This document shows, piece after piece, positions 8,150-15,955 of a DNA stretch of 64,000 nucleotides (its first letter is position 1; each line of letters opens with the position of its first letter). The stretch comes from CAZAQK01 sp046344715 (GTDB taxonomy: Bacteria; Pseudomonadota; Alphaproteobacteria; Rickettsiales; SXRF01): NCBI GenBank assembly GCA_046344715.1, contig JBKDKX010000015.1, positions 1 through 64,000 on the forward strand, read 5' to 3'. The position numbers were made by a program, and so were the translations under genes. Below the pieces are notes generated by a model, which saw only the letters and a list, made by a program, of their open reading frames with translations, had not been told where the DNA came from and did no database searches.

Positions 8150-8272
8150 ATGAACTGGCTTAAAAATTTACTTTCCAAGCTATTTGGTAAAAAAGATAAG
8201 ACGTGGGAAACCGCCAATTATGGTAAACCAAGCACCGCCGGTGATGACTTCAGGAAAAATAACGAGGTGTAA
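8150..8272 (+). CDS. Small 40-residue protein
   Basis: An ATG at 8150 with an AAGAGG ribosome-binding site 8 bp upstream opens a 40-codon frame. The N-terminus MNWLKNLLSKLFGKK is an amphipathic basic helix, the rest is polar. It could be a membrane-surface peptide. No family was recognised. Confidence 0.5.
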   Translation: MNWLKNLLSKLFGKKDKTWETANYGKPSTAGDDFRKNNEV

Positions 8273-8287
8273 TATCATCTTGCTTAC

Positions 8288-8309
8288 GTGAAAGTCTGCT
8301 GACTTTCAC
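8288..8309. repeat. Perfect 9-bp inverted repeat between convergent genes
   Basis: GTGAAAGTC (8288-8296), loop TGCT, GACTTTCAC (8301-8309). Its position between two converging genes suggests a bidirectional terminator, but there is no U-tract on either side. Confidence 0.45.
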
Positions 8310-8350
8310 ATGAAGCGCGCTCAAGGCTCACTCGCCCTGCTGCGCTTGCT

Positions 8351-9718
8351 TTAAGCTACTACGATGGTTTTTGTGTTGGTGAATTCGCGAATGCCGAAAG
8401 CGGAAAGTTCGCGTCCATAGCCACTGTCTTTGACGCCGCCGAACGGCAGGCGAGCGTCTGATCGTACCATCATATTCACAAAACATGCGCCGGATTCCAC
8501 GCGTTCACGCGCAATTTTTTCAGCCCGTGCAATATCTGTTGAGAATACCGCGCCGCCTAAACCAAACACTGTGTCGTTGGCAATACGTATGGCGTCTTCT
8601 TCGTCTTTGGCAGGAATAATAATAGCAACGGGGCCGAACAGTTCTTCTTCATAGGCGGCCATGCCTTTTTTAACATCGCTGAGGATAGTAAGCGGGTAGA
8701 ATGCCGTTTTTGTATCCGGTACAGTCCCCCCTAGCACAAGCTTTGCGCCTTGCTTTACAGTACGCGTTACCTGATCATGGATCTCATCACGCAAGTCAGC
8801 GCGTGACATCGGGCCAACGGTAGTTTTTGGATCAGTAGGATCACCCATTACCTGCTTGCTAAACACATCTTTCACACCTTGTTCAAAACGTTCTTTCAGG
8901 CTCTCTACCACAATCAGGCGTTTGGCCGATACACAGGATTGTCCGCAATTCACCATGCGGCTTGCCGCGCAGGTTTTGATGGCGTGTTCAATATCAGCAT
9001 CATGAAGTATCAGATAAGGATCGCTACCGCCGAGTTCCAGCACAGTCTTTTTCAAATATTTACCAGCAGTGGCGGCAACCGAACGGCCTACCGGCGTGCT
9101 ACCGGTGAGTGTAACAGCAGAAATGCGCGGATCAGCGATAATAGCATCCACGCGGCTGCCCGGAATAAGCAGCGTGCGGAACGTGCCTTCCGGCAGACCA
9201 GCTTCACGGATGATCGACTCAATCGCCATCGCGCAACCCGGCACATTAGAAGCGTGCTTAAGAAGGCAGGTGTTACCTGCCATGAGTGATGGAATTACAA
9301 AACGCAGCACCTGCCAGAACGGGAAGTTCCACGGCATCACACCAAGAATAACTCCCAGCGGTTGGAAGGTGACGTAGCTTTTCTGGTATTCGGTTTTGAC
9401 ATGCTGGTCAGCAAGGAAAATGTGGGCATTATCAGCAAAAAACTTTGCTGTTGATGCGCATTTATCGAGTTCTGCAATGCCTTCCTTAATAGTCTTGCCC
9501 ATTTCTTTGGCAGCGAGTAGTGCATACTCATCTTTATGTTTTACTATGACATCCGAAACCTTATAAAGATGTTTAGCACGCTCTTCAAAAGATGTCCGAC
9601 GCCATGAAAGAAAACAGTTATGCGCCTGCGCGACAATGGCGTCAGCTTCAGCAGGGCTATGGACAGGATATTCCTTGAGGATTTCGCCTGTGGCAGGGTT
9701 AATACTTGTTTGCATCAA
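8351..9718 (-). CDS. NAD(P)-dependent (succinate-)semialdehyde dehydrogenase
   Basis: Aldehyde dehydrogenase superfamily, 455 residues. The catalytic general base is E228 in VLELGGSDP and the nucleophile is C262 in NCGQSCVSAKR. PWNFPFWQV and the TGSTPVGR cofactor loop are intact. Overall it most resembles short-form succinate-semialdehyde dehydrogenases (Sad/GabD type), oxidising an aldehyde to the acid. Either of two adjacent ATGs may be used. No GABA genes are adjacent, so the substrate is uncertain. Confidence 0.88.
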   Translation of the reverse strand: MMQTSINPATGEILKEYPVHSPAEADAIVAQAHNCFLSWRRTSFEERAKHLYKVSDVIVKHKDEYALLAAKEMGKTIKEGIAELDKCASTAKFFADNAHIFLADQHVKTEYQKSYVTFQPLGVILGVMPWNFPFWQVLRFVIPSLMAGNTCLLKHASNVPGCAMAIESIIREAGLPEGTFRTLLIPGSRVDAIIADPRISAVTLTGSTPVGRSVAATAGKYLKKTVLELGGSDPYLILHDADIEHAIKTCAASRMVNCGQSCVSAKRLIVVESLKERFEQGVKDVFSKQVMGDPTDPKTTVGPMSRADLRDEIHDQVTRTVKQGAKLVLGGTVPDTKTAFYPLTILSDVKKGMAAYEEELFGPVAIIIPAKDEEDAIRIANDTVFGLGGAVFSTDIARAEKIARERVESGACFVNMMVRSDARLPFGGVKDSGYGRELSAFGIREFTNTKTIVVA

Positions 9719-9762
9719 TTACAGATTAGACTGTAAATACTAACATTCTGCTAACATCAGCC

Positions 9763-10086
9763 TTAGAAGCCATCGCCTAACCCGATATGTTCCCAAGCGC
9801 CTGCCTCATCCGACCCTGCTTGCGCGAAGCGGCAATAGGTGAAGCCTTCGTTCCAGCCTTGCTTATATTGATCGTTGGCGGCCAGTTCAGTGCGTTTCTT
9901 GAAGCCAAAGACAACCTTGTTATACCAGGCGCCTTCTGCAGAAATACCGGTGTCGCAACCATCTTCCCAGCCCAGCTGGTATTCTGGTGGGCCTGAAGGA
10001 TCCACCACTAAAGTTGCAAAAGGACGACAGCCAGAAAGGCTTAAACCAAGGATTACAGCAAGTGTGAGTGTCTTATTCATACTCAA
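9763..10086 (-). CDS. Predicted outer-membrane or periplasmic lipoprotein
   Basis: A signal peptide ends in the lipobox LSGC with the lipidated Cys near residue 19. The mature part of about 88 residues is unfamiliar. It has YQLGWEDGCDTG and YKQGWNEGFTYC, two similar GW-[ED]-[DE]-G units that suggest a small internal duplication. It stands alone, 44 bp upstream of the dehydrogenase on the same strand. Confidence 0.75.
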   Translation of the reverse strand: MSMNKTLTLAVILGLSLSGCRPFATLVVDPSGPPEYQLGWEDGCDTGISAEGAWYNKVVFGFKKRTELAANDQYKQGWNEGFTYCRFAQAGSDEAGAWEHIGLGDGF

Positions 10087-10246
10087 AATATAGCATAACA
10101 GATGTGTATTGGCTAAAGATTAATGGGATGGAAAGAGGGTATGAATAAGAGAATTACCATTATTAATCAAATTAATAGAAATAATCGACCTTGAGATACA
10201 AGGCAAATGCCAGGAAAATTGGTCAAAGACCAGCATTAAGTGAGGC

Positions 10247-10274
10247 TTGACCACGTTTTCCTATTGTATAGGAT
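10247..10274 (+). promoter_or_regulatory. Sigma-70-type promoter for the riboswitch transcript
   Basis: TTGACC (10247-10252), a 16-bp spacer and TAGGAT (10269-10274) place the transcription start at about 10281, exactly where the riboswitch P1 stem begins. Confidence 0.5.
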
Positions 10275-10280
10275 GCTTCC

Positions 10281-10455
10281 TGATGGTGCGCCCGCAAGGG
10301 TGTTAAAAGGGAATACGGTGATGAGCAATCAAATCCGTAGCTGTTCTCCCAACTGTAAGCGAATGAGTGAGGCGTGATACACGGTCACTGGGAGTAATCC
10401 CGGGAAGACAAATGCCTCCGTCACTTAAATTCGCAAGCCAGGAAACCTGCCATCA
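10281..10455 (+). promoter_or_regulatory. Cobalamin (adenosylcobalamin) riboswitch
   Basis: The conserved landmarks appear in order: a P1 stem TGATGG (10281-10286) with CCATCA (10450-10455), the TTAAAAGGGAA block (10303-10313), AATCCGTAGCTG and CCCAACTGTAAGCG in the core, CACTGGG ... CCGGGAAGAC, and the B12 box AAGCCAGGAAACCTGCC (10435-10451). It is complete and on the plus strand, so it should sense B12 and repress what follows: the unknown gene at 10546. Confidence 0.93.
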
Positions 10456-10456
10456 C

Positions 10457-10518
10457 GCGTCGCACATGCTTAAAGGAAGGAGATATTCCTTGAAGGGCAA
10501 GGTGCCGTTTGGCGACGC
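10457..10518 (+). promoter_or_regulatory. Probable riboswitch expression platform hairpins
   Basis: GCGTCGC (10457-10463) can pair with GCGACGC (10512-10518), enclosing a smaller hairpin AAGGAA (10473-10478) / TTCCTT (10486-10491). No U-run follows, so control is more likely at translation (ribosome-binding site GGAG at 10534) than by termination. This is inference from complementarity only. Confidence 0.45.
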
Positions 10519-10545
10519 ATAACATATTATTTTGGAGTGTATCTT

Positions 10546-11859
10546 ATGCCTACTGAACTTGATGAATCTGCTATTGCCTCAACAGAAACCGTGCCGCAGC
10601 CAAATGTGTTGGATGTAAGCCTTTTTGATAAAGAGCAACGCGCCGTGCAATATCTGCAATATGCTGGATTAATTTCTGGTGATGAGAATGTCACCACGCT
10701 GAACCTGCTTAAACTCGTAAATCATGCAGCATTCGCTGATGAAAAGACAGGGAATATTCCTTTGATGCAGGAGGCATTCCGTACGCAGATGGCCAGCATG
10801 GATATGGATGCATTGACGGGCGGTGGCATTGAAAGCCCTGTATTCAAGTTGGTAGATGGCGTGCTTGCTGAGCGTATCGCAAAATCACAACAAACCATTG
10901 CAGAACTGGATGCGTTGCCTTCCACGATGGAGCCGATGGAATTTATGCGTACACGCCAGCGTGCTGAAGCAAGGATTAAAAAATATGAAAAAGATCGCGC
11001 CTATTACCAGTCTAATCCTGAAGCCATAAACAAAGCCGTGCGTGAACATCCGCAGGCGCTCACTTCGGGTAAATATCTGCCACTTGGCCGCCTTGCCGTA
11101 CAGGCGGGCATGATTTCCGGTGATCCGGAAATGGCCAAAGATATGGTGGATGATACGCTGGCCAATGCCGCTGCGCATTCTCTGCTACATGTGGCTGAGG
11201 AGGTGATGAGCACATCCGATGCTGACCTTGCCTTAAATAAGCGTTTTCCGGAGCGCTACCGTTCTAACATCATTGCCAAGGCAACGGATACAGCGGTTAG
11301 CACTACAGGCATTGAAGAAGTGAAGCTCTTTGATGATGCCACACCGGAACTGGCGCGTATTCAGGCGCTGAAAACTATGCTTTCTGCGCATTTGCATGAA
11401 ATGACCAAGCATACGCGTGATGAAAATGGCAACAGCAATCCTCCGTTGGAACAGTTGGCAGATGCGCTTACACAGGTAAAACCACTGGCGCGTAAATACC
11501 AATCTGCTGCCATGTCTTTGGCGTATCACTTCCTTGGCGAAGGTGCGGGCCAGGATGATGCGCGTATGCAGAAATTGCGCGAACATCTGGCTGGCATGAT
11601 GGAAAAAAATGGTATTCCGCTCATGATGCAAAAAGATGAGGCAGATCGCGCGGCAACTGCACTAGCAGAAGAAAGTGCAAAATACCTGCGTGAAAAAGAA
11701 GCAAAAGCTGTTGCCAATGTTAATGCATTGCTTGCTAAAGTTAAGCCGGATGTCGCAAAGGTAATCAGCATGGCGGAGAAATATGCTAATGCACCGGCTG
11801 ATACATTTGTGGAAGCCGCACAACGTCCTGCTGCGACTGCTGTTGGTTTAGGCAAGTAG
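10546..11859 (+). CDS. Unknown 437-residue protein under a cobalamin riboswitch
   Basis: No family recognised. The ATG at 10546 is preferred over the in-frame GTG at 10537 because TTTGGAG lies 9 bp before it. The sequence is soluble, acidic and almost entirely alpha-helical, with long Ala/Glu/Lys-rich stretches near residues 105-165 and 365-420 that could form coiled coils. There is no signal peptide, membrane segment, Walker motif or base-off B12-binding motif DxHxxG. It is followed after 9 bp by a secreted protein gene, so the two form an operon. It is not one of the usual B12 regulon members (btuB, cob/cbi, metE, nrd). Confidence 0.85.
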   Translation: MPTELDESAIASTETVPQPNVLDVSLFDKEQRAVQYLQYAGLISGDENVTTLNLLKLVNHAAFADEKTGNIPLMQEAFRTQMASMDMDALTGGGIESPVFKLVDGVLAERIAKSQQTIAELDALPSTMEPMEFMRTRQRAEARIKKYEKDRAYYQSNPEAINKAVREHPQALTSGKYLPLGRLAVQAGMISGDPEMAKDMVDDTLANAAAHSLLHVAEEVMSTSDADLALNKRFPERYRSNIIAKATDTAVSTTGIEEVKLFDDATPELARIQALKTMLSAHLHEMTKHTRDENGNSNPPLEQLADALTQVKPLARKYQSAAMSLAYHFLGEGAGQDDARMQKLREHLAGMMEKNGIPLMMQKDEADRAATALAEESAKYLREKEAKAVANVNALLAKVKPDVAKVISMAEKYANAPADTFVEAAQRPAATAVGLGK

Positions 11860-11868
11860 GAGATGCAT

Positions 11869-12255
11869 ATGCGTGTAGTATTTGCAGCAACACTGCTTGC
11901 GGCGTTTCCTGCCTATGCAGATATTTCGCCTGTTGAAAATCAGTATACTAAAGACCGTGAGCAGGCGATTGCACAGTTTTCACCGGAGCTTGGCAAGCAT
12001 TGCTTGAAGGATTTTTCTGATAAAAAGAAAAGGCCTGTGGAACCACTGGGAAGTGCGGCATACAGTGATATGATTTCACGGCAGGTCTATAAAACGGTGT
12101 TCTGGAATCATTCCGATCGTGGTGTGGCATTTACTTTGCCGGTCAAAGCAGGTGAAGGGACAGCACAAGTATCTGGTGATATTGCCTGCCTGTATTCGGT
12201 GAAAGATGGCAATTTGAAGTTTGAGCTATCACAGCAACTTTTTGGTAAATTCTAG
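11869..12255 (+). CDS. Small periplasmic protein, second gene of the riboswitch operon
   Basis: About 128 residues with a clear Sec signal peptide ending PAYA-D near residue 17. The mature domain has two cysteines (KHCLKD and DIACLY) that may form a disulphide, and ends with a beta-rich stretch. The ATG at 11869 is chosen because GGAG (11859-11862) is well spaced from it; an ATG at 11863 is too close. No family recognised. Co-transcription with the preceding gene puts it under B12 control too. Confidence 0.7.
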   Translation: MRVVFAATLLAAFPAYADISPVENQYTKDREQAIAQFSPELGKHCLKDFSDKKKRPVEPLGSAAYSDMISRQVYKTVFWNHSDRGVAFTLPVKAGEGTAQVSGDIACLYSVKDGNLKFELSQQLFGKF

Positions 12256-12430
12256 AGTTCGCCATTGCGAGTCCCCGCCTTCGCGGGGATAAACTCCGCG
12301 AAGCAATCTATTTCTTTTCTTGTCATTTCCGCGAAAGCGGGAATCTTGCTTAAGTAATTCTCCTGCTTTCGCAGGAGTGACAAAGTTGTGGATTGTTTCG
12401 TCGCTTATGCTCCTTGCAATGACGGCTATC
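12256..12430. repeat. Mosaic intergenic repeat made of three GC-rich hairpins
   Basis: Three hairpins follow each other: CCCCGC/GCGGGG at 12273-12288, TTCCGC-GAAA-GCGGGAA around 12327-12343, and TCCTGC-TTTC-GCAGGA at 12361-12376. They are framed by CATTGCGAG and TCCTTGCAATGAC, which are mutually complementary (CATTGC / GCAATG). Such GTCATTCCCGCGAAAGCGGG-like mosaics are dispersed repeats in many proteobacteria, well known from Rickettsiales. It may also end transcription between the convergent genes. Confidence 0.7.
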
Positions 12431-13397
12431 AAAAATGCCTGTATCCTGCTTTTTTCAAAGTAAGTTGTGAGCCCTGCGCATCCAGCACGGAAACTTTATT
12501 ACCTTTTGTAATTGTACCAATTCTAGTGATTGGAACATGTACTTCCTGTGCTAATGCGGCAATGAGTTTCTCTGCCGATGCAGGTGCAGTAAAAAGTAGC
12601 TCATAATCATCACCGCCAGTAATGATGCGCTCCCACAATTCCGGGTAGCGGCTTACCAGGCGCATGGCAGAATGTGATAGTGGCACAGATGGTAAATGGA
12701 TGGTGGATCCGACCCGTGAGGTGGTGCAGATATGCTCCAAATCTTGCACCAGCCCATCGGAAATATCCATGCAGCTATGGGCGATGCCTACCAGTTTCTG
12801 GCCAAGCGTTACGCGTGGCTGCGGGAGGAAATAACGCTGCTCTAACTCATCATCACGCTCGAAATTGGGGTTGAGTTCACCGTTGAGCGACATCAGGCCG
12901 AGTGCGGCATCACCCAATGTACCCGAGACATAAATATCATCGCCAATTTGTGCACCGCTGCGCTTTAGCATTTTTCCTGAATCAATCAGCCCAAGGGCCG
13001 TGAGTGATAATGAAAGCGTACCCAGTGTTTTGGTGGTATCGCCACCGGCAAGGTGAAGTGAAAATTCCTGCTGGTCTTGCTTCAGGCCTTCGGCGAACCC
13101 TTCCACCCAGCGTTCATCCGTGCTTTCAGGCAGGCAGGCGGCAATCAGGTAACAGAGCGGAGTTGCGCCTTTTGCGGCGAGGTCTGAGAGATTCACCCGC
13201 AGTAGTTTTTTTGCAACCAGCGATGCTTCTTCCGTGCCCAGAAAATGAATCCCTTCGCTGATGGTGTCTTTAGTAATGACCAGTTGTTTGCCAGCGGGTA
13301 CATCAATCAGTGCAGCATCATCTGTTAAATTCAGGCTGCCGGGAAAACCCGCTGCCAGTGGGGAGAAATAGGTTCGGATGAGGCCGAACTCATCCAT
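12429..13397 (-). CDS. thiL: Thiamine-monophosphate kinase
   Basis: ATP-dependent phosphorylation of thiamine monophosphate to the diphosphate cofactor. N-terminal MDEFGLIRTYF and DDAALIDV (metal- and nucleotide-binding aspartates), then SDLAAKGATPL and LAGGDTTK, are the ThiL/PurM-like signatures; MDISDGL and GGDDYELLFT follow. At 322 residues it is full length. It overlaps nusB by 8 bp, the usual alphaproteobacterial arrangement at the end of the riboflavin operon. Confidence 0.95.
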   Translation of the reverse strand: MDEFGLIRTYFSPLAAGFPGSLNLTDDAALIDVPAGKQLVITKDTISEGIHFLGTEEASLVAKKLLRVNLSDLAAKGATPLCYLIAACLPESTDERWVEGFAEGLKQDQQEFSLHLAGGDTTKTLGTLSLSLTALGLIDSGKMLKRSGAQIGDDIYVSGTLGDAALGLMSLNGELNPNFERDDELEQRYFLPQPRVTLGQKLVGIAHSCMDISDGLVQDLEHICTTSRVGSTIHLPSVPLSHSAMRLVSRYPELWERIITGGDDYELLFTAPASAEKLIAALAQEVHVPITRIGTITKGNKVSVLDAQGSQLTLKKAGYRHF

Positions 13398-13863
13398 AGG
13401 TTGCCGCTAAGGTGGAAAGTGCGCCATGCACAAAATCTACTTCCTTGTCAGAAAAGAAGCTGCGTGCCATGCGTGTATATTCATCAATTACGATATTGGA
13501 TTTTATTTCCTTATGGAAAAACATTTCATAAATACCGCATTGCAGGAGGGCAACGAGCAGGTGGCTCATGCGTTCGCGCTTCCAATCACTCGTTAGCACT
13601 TCATCGAGGCGGGTATTTACTTCATCCATGCGTTCATTCACGCCGGAAAGCAGGGCTTCAAACAAAGGATAATTTGGCTCAAGCGGCACGCCCACCATCA
13701 GCCGTTGTTCGCTACGGTTGCCGGATAGCTGCTCTTTCAGGGACGCAGTTTCTTTGGCTGCATCACTGGCATCGCCGGTAATCGCACGCTGGTATAATGC
13801 CTGCACAACGGCCATGCGGGCGGCGGATTTTTTTTGCAAAGAAGGGTTTTGTTTAGGCTGCAT
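13390..13863 (-). CDS. nusB: Transcription antitermination factor NusB
   Basis: 157 residues, all-helical RNA-binding NusB fold that works with S10/NusE in rRNA antitermination. SAARMAVVQALYQ at the N-terminus and IDEYTRMARSFFSDKEVDFVHG near the C-terminus are diagnostic. It overlaps ribH upstream by 11 bp and thiL downstream by 8 bp, so all three are translated from one message. Confidence 0.93.
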   Translation of the reverse strand: MQPKQNPSLQKKSAARMAVVQALYQRAITGDASDAAKETASLKEQLSGNRSEQRLMVGVPLEPNYPLFEALLSGVNERMDEVNTRLDEVLTSDWKRERMSHLLVALLQCGIYEMFFHKEIKSNIVIDEYTRMARSFFSDKEVDFVHGALSTLAATYG

Positions 13864-14278
13864 AATGTTTCTTCAGTTCGATTAAACGCAGGCAGGCTTC
13901 GGCCGCATCTTTTCCTTTGTTTCCTTGATGTATACTGGCGCGCACCATGGCTTGTTCGATGGTTTCTACCGTCAGGATGCCGTAGCCGATGGCAGCTTTG
14001 TGTGTGGTTGCCAGTTCCATGAGGCCGCGTGCGCTTTCACCACACACATAATCATAATGTGTGGTTTCGCCGCGGATGACGCAACCCAGTGCGATGAAGC
14101 CATCGTATTTTTTACTGTCTAAAGCAAAACGAATAGCGGCTGGAATTTCGAATGCGCCGGGCACATGAATTTCTTCAAAGGTCGCACCTGCTTTGTCCAG
14201 TGTTGCTTTTGCCCCTTTAGACAGTTCGTCTGCGATCTCAGTGTAGTATGGAGAGGTAACGATGAGTATATGTGCCAT
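13853..14278 (-). CDS. ribH: 6,7-dimethyl-8-ribityllumazine synthase
   Basis: Condenses 5-amino-6-ribitylaminouracil with dihydroxybutanone phosphate, the penultimate riboflavin step. Seen are PGAFEIP, ALGCVIRGETTHYDYV with the phosphate-binding RGET, and the C-terminal helix with A-CLRLIELK. At 141 residues it is typical of the icosahedral or pentameric class. It is 4 bp downstream of ribBX. Confidence 0.95.
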   Translation of the reverse strand: MAHILIVTSPYYTEIADELSKGAKATLDKAGATFEEIHVPGAFEIPAAIRFALDSKKYDGFIALGCVIRGETTHYDYVCGESARGLMELATTHKAAIGYGILTVETIEQAMVRASIHQGNKGKDAAEACLRLIELKKHYAA

Positions 14279-14282
14279 AGAT

Positions 14283-15380
14283 TTATGTCAGATTGCGTTT
14301 GCCGGTGACGCGCAGACCATAGCCTTCAAGGCCTACGATGGGGCGGTCGGAGTTGGTGAGTAGTACCATGTCGCGCACGCCGAGGTCGAGCAGGATTTGC
14401 GCGCCAATACCATAATCGCGCAGGTCGCTTGGCACATAGCCTTCACCTTTGCTGTGTGCGTCGATGCGGCGTTTCACGCTATCTGACAGGCTGGTGGCGC
14501 TCGGCTCGCGGATGAGCAGGAGTACACCGCCTTCTTTAGCAAGTATCTCCAGAGATTTCTGTTTGCTGCTGCCGGATTGCGTATCCCCCAACACATCGCG
14601 CAGCACATCGAGTTTATGCACACGCACGAGTGTGGGTTTGTCGGGTTTGATATCGCCTTTTACCAGTACCACATGCTCAGCGTAATGCAGCGTGTTAGTG
14701 TAAATCATCATGGTAAAATCGCCGCCATACTTGCTCTTAAATGGTGTTTCTACCACGCGCTTAACCAGCTTTTCCGAGCGGCGGCGATAGGCAATCAAAT
14801 CGGCAATGGTTGCAATCTTGATGTTGTGCTGTTTGGCAAATTCGATGAGGTCAGGCAGGCGCGCCATGGTGCCATCATCATTCATTATTTCACAAATCAC
14901 ACCGGAGGGGTTGAGGCCGGCAAGGCGGGCGATATCTACTGCTGCTTCCGTATGGCCTGCGCGCACTAATACACCACCATCCTTGGCAATGAGCGGGAAG
15001 ACGTGGCCGGGTGTGGCAATGTCGCGGGCGTTCTTCGCTGGGTCGATGGCGATCTTGATGGTTTGTGCGCGGTCGGCAGCCGAAATACCGGTAGTCACAC
15101 CTTCGCGCGCTTCAATGGAAACAGTAAATGCCGTCTGGTGGCGCGACTGGTTCTCCGGTGACATGAGGTTGAGGCCGAGCTGGCGTGTGCGTTCTGCCGT
15201 GAGAGTGAGGCAGATAAGCCCGCGGCCATGCTTGGCCATGAAGTTCACTGCTTCCGCGTTGGCAAATTGTGCGGGAATAACCAGATCGCCTTCATTCTCG
15301 CGATCTTCGTCATCGACCAGAATGAACATGCGGCCATGCTTTGCGTCTTCAAGTATATCTTCGATGCGTGATAAGGTCAT
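14283..15380 (-). CDS. ribB: 3,4-dihydroxy-2-butanone-4-phosphate synthase with degenerate GTP cyclohydrolase II domain (RibBX type)
   Basis: Residues 1-200 are a complete RibB domain: DDEDRENEGDL metal-binding loop, RHQTAFTVSIEAREGVTTG and the closing RAGHTEAAVDIA. Residues about 205-365 have the RibA fold but contain no cysteine at all, so the three zinc ligands of GTP cyclohydrolase II are gone and this half cannot be catalytic. RibBX proteins of this kind are known in alphaproteobacteria and other groups. A true ribA must lie outside the window. Confidence 0.92.
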   Translation of the reverse strand: MTLSRIEDILEDAKHGRMFILVDDEDRENEGDLVIPAQFANAEAVNFMAKHGRGLICLTLTAERTRQLGLNLMSPENQSRHQTAFTVSIEAREGVTTGISAADRAQTIKIAIDPAKNARDIATPGHVFPLIAKDGGVLVRAGHTEAAVDIARLAGLNPSGVICEIMNDDGTMARLPDLIEFAKQHNIKIATIADLIAYRRRSEKLVKRVVETPFKSKYGGDFTMMIYTNTLHYAEHVVLVKGDIKPDKPTLVRVHKLDVLRDVLGDTQSGSSKQKSLEILAKEGGVLLLIREPSATSLSDSVKRRIDAHSKGEGYVPSDLRDYGIGAQILLDLGVRDMVLLTNSDRPIVGLEGYGLRVTGKRNLT

Positions 15381-15955
15381 GACTTAAGCAGCCTTTCTGC
15401 ATAACGCGCCATAATGTCAATTTCCAGATTAAGTGTATCACCGATTTTACGGTGTTTAAGAGTGGTATGCTGCCATGTATGTGGGATGATGTTCACCCAT
15501 AAACGGTTGCTTTCCACCTTGTTTACGGTGAGCGATATCCCATCGAGCGTGACAGAACCTTTGGCAGCAATGAAGCGCGAAAAGGCGGCGGGTACTTCAA
15601 GCGTAAGTATTTGTGACCCCCCAGATTCTATCATGCTGGCAATGGCTGCAACGCTGTCTACGTGACCGGTGACAAGGTGCCCATCTAAGCGATCACCCAG
15701 CTTCAGTGAACGCTCAAGATTTACTAAGTCCCCTTTATTCCAGCGCGGAGCGGTGCAGGATAATGTTTCTTGTGAAATATCGGCTGTAAACCCACCGGCT
15801 ACCTTCTCTACCACCGTCAGGCAGCAGCCGTTCACAGCAACTGAATCACCAATGCTCAGATCATCTGCGAACGGGCAGGCAATGGCAATACGCACGTCGC
15901 CATGTTTTGCGATGTCGGTGATGGTGCCTGTATGCGTTATGATGCCGGTGAACAT
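15377..15955 (-). CDS. ribE: Riboflavin synthase alpha chain
   Basis: Dismutates two lumazines to riboflavin. MFTGIITHTGTI is the invariant N-terminus, and the two halves each have a beta-barrel with matching motifs (VNGCCLTV near residue 45; LDGISLTVN near 145). At 192 residues it is full length. It overlaps ribD upstream by 19 bp and ribBX downstream by 4 bp. Confidence 0.95.
   Translation of the reverse strand: MFTGIITHTGTITDIAKHGDVRIAIACPFADDLSIGDSVAVNGCCLTVVEKVAGGFTADISQETLSCTAPRWNKGDLVNLERSLKLGDRLDGHLVTGHVDSVAAIASMIESGGSQILTLEVPAAFSRFIAAKGSVTLDGISLTVNKVESNRLWVNIIPHTWQHTTLKHRKIGDTLNLEIDIMARYAERLLKS

Noticed and set aside
10537..10545. GTG at 10537 as start of the riboswitch-controlled gene
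   Set aside because: The GGAG element is directly adjacent (no spacing); the ATG at 10546 fits much better.
14806..15387. A 193-codon frame antisense to ribBX
   Set aside because: Arg/Ser/Ala-rich shadow of a well-supported gene; no ribosome-binding site or family features.
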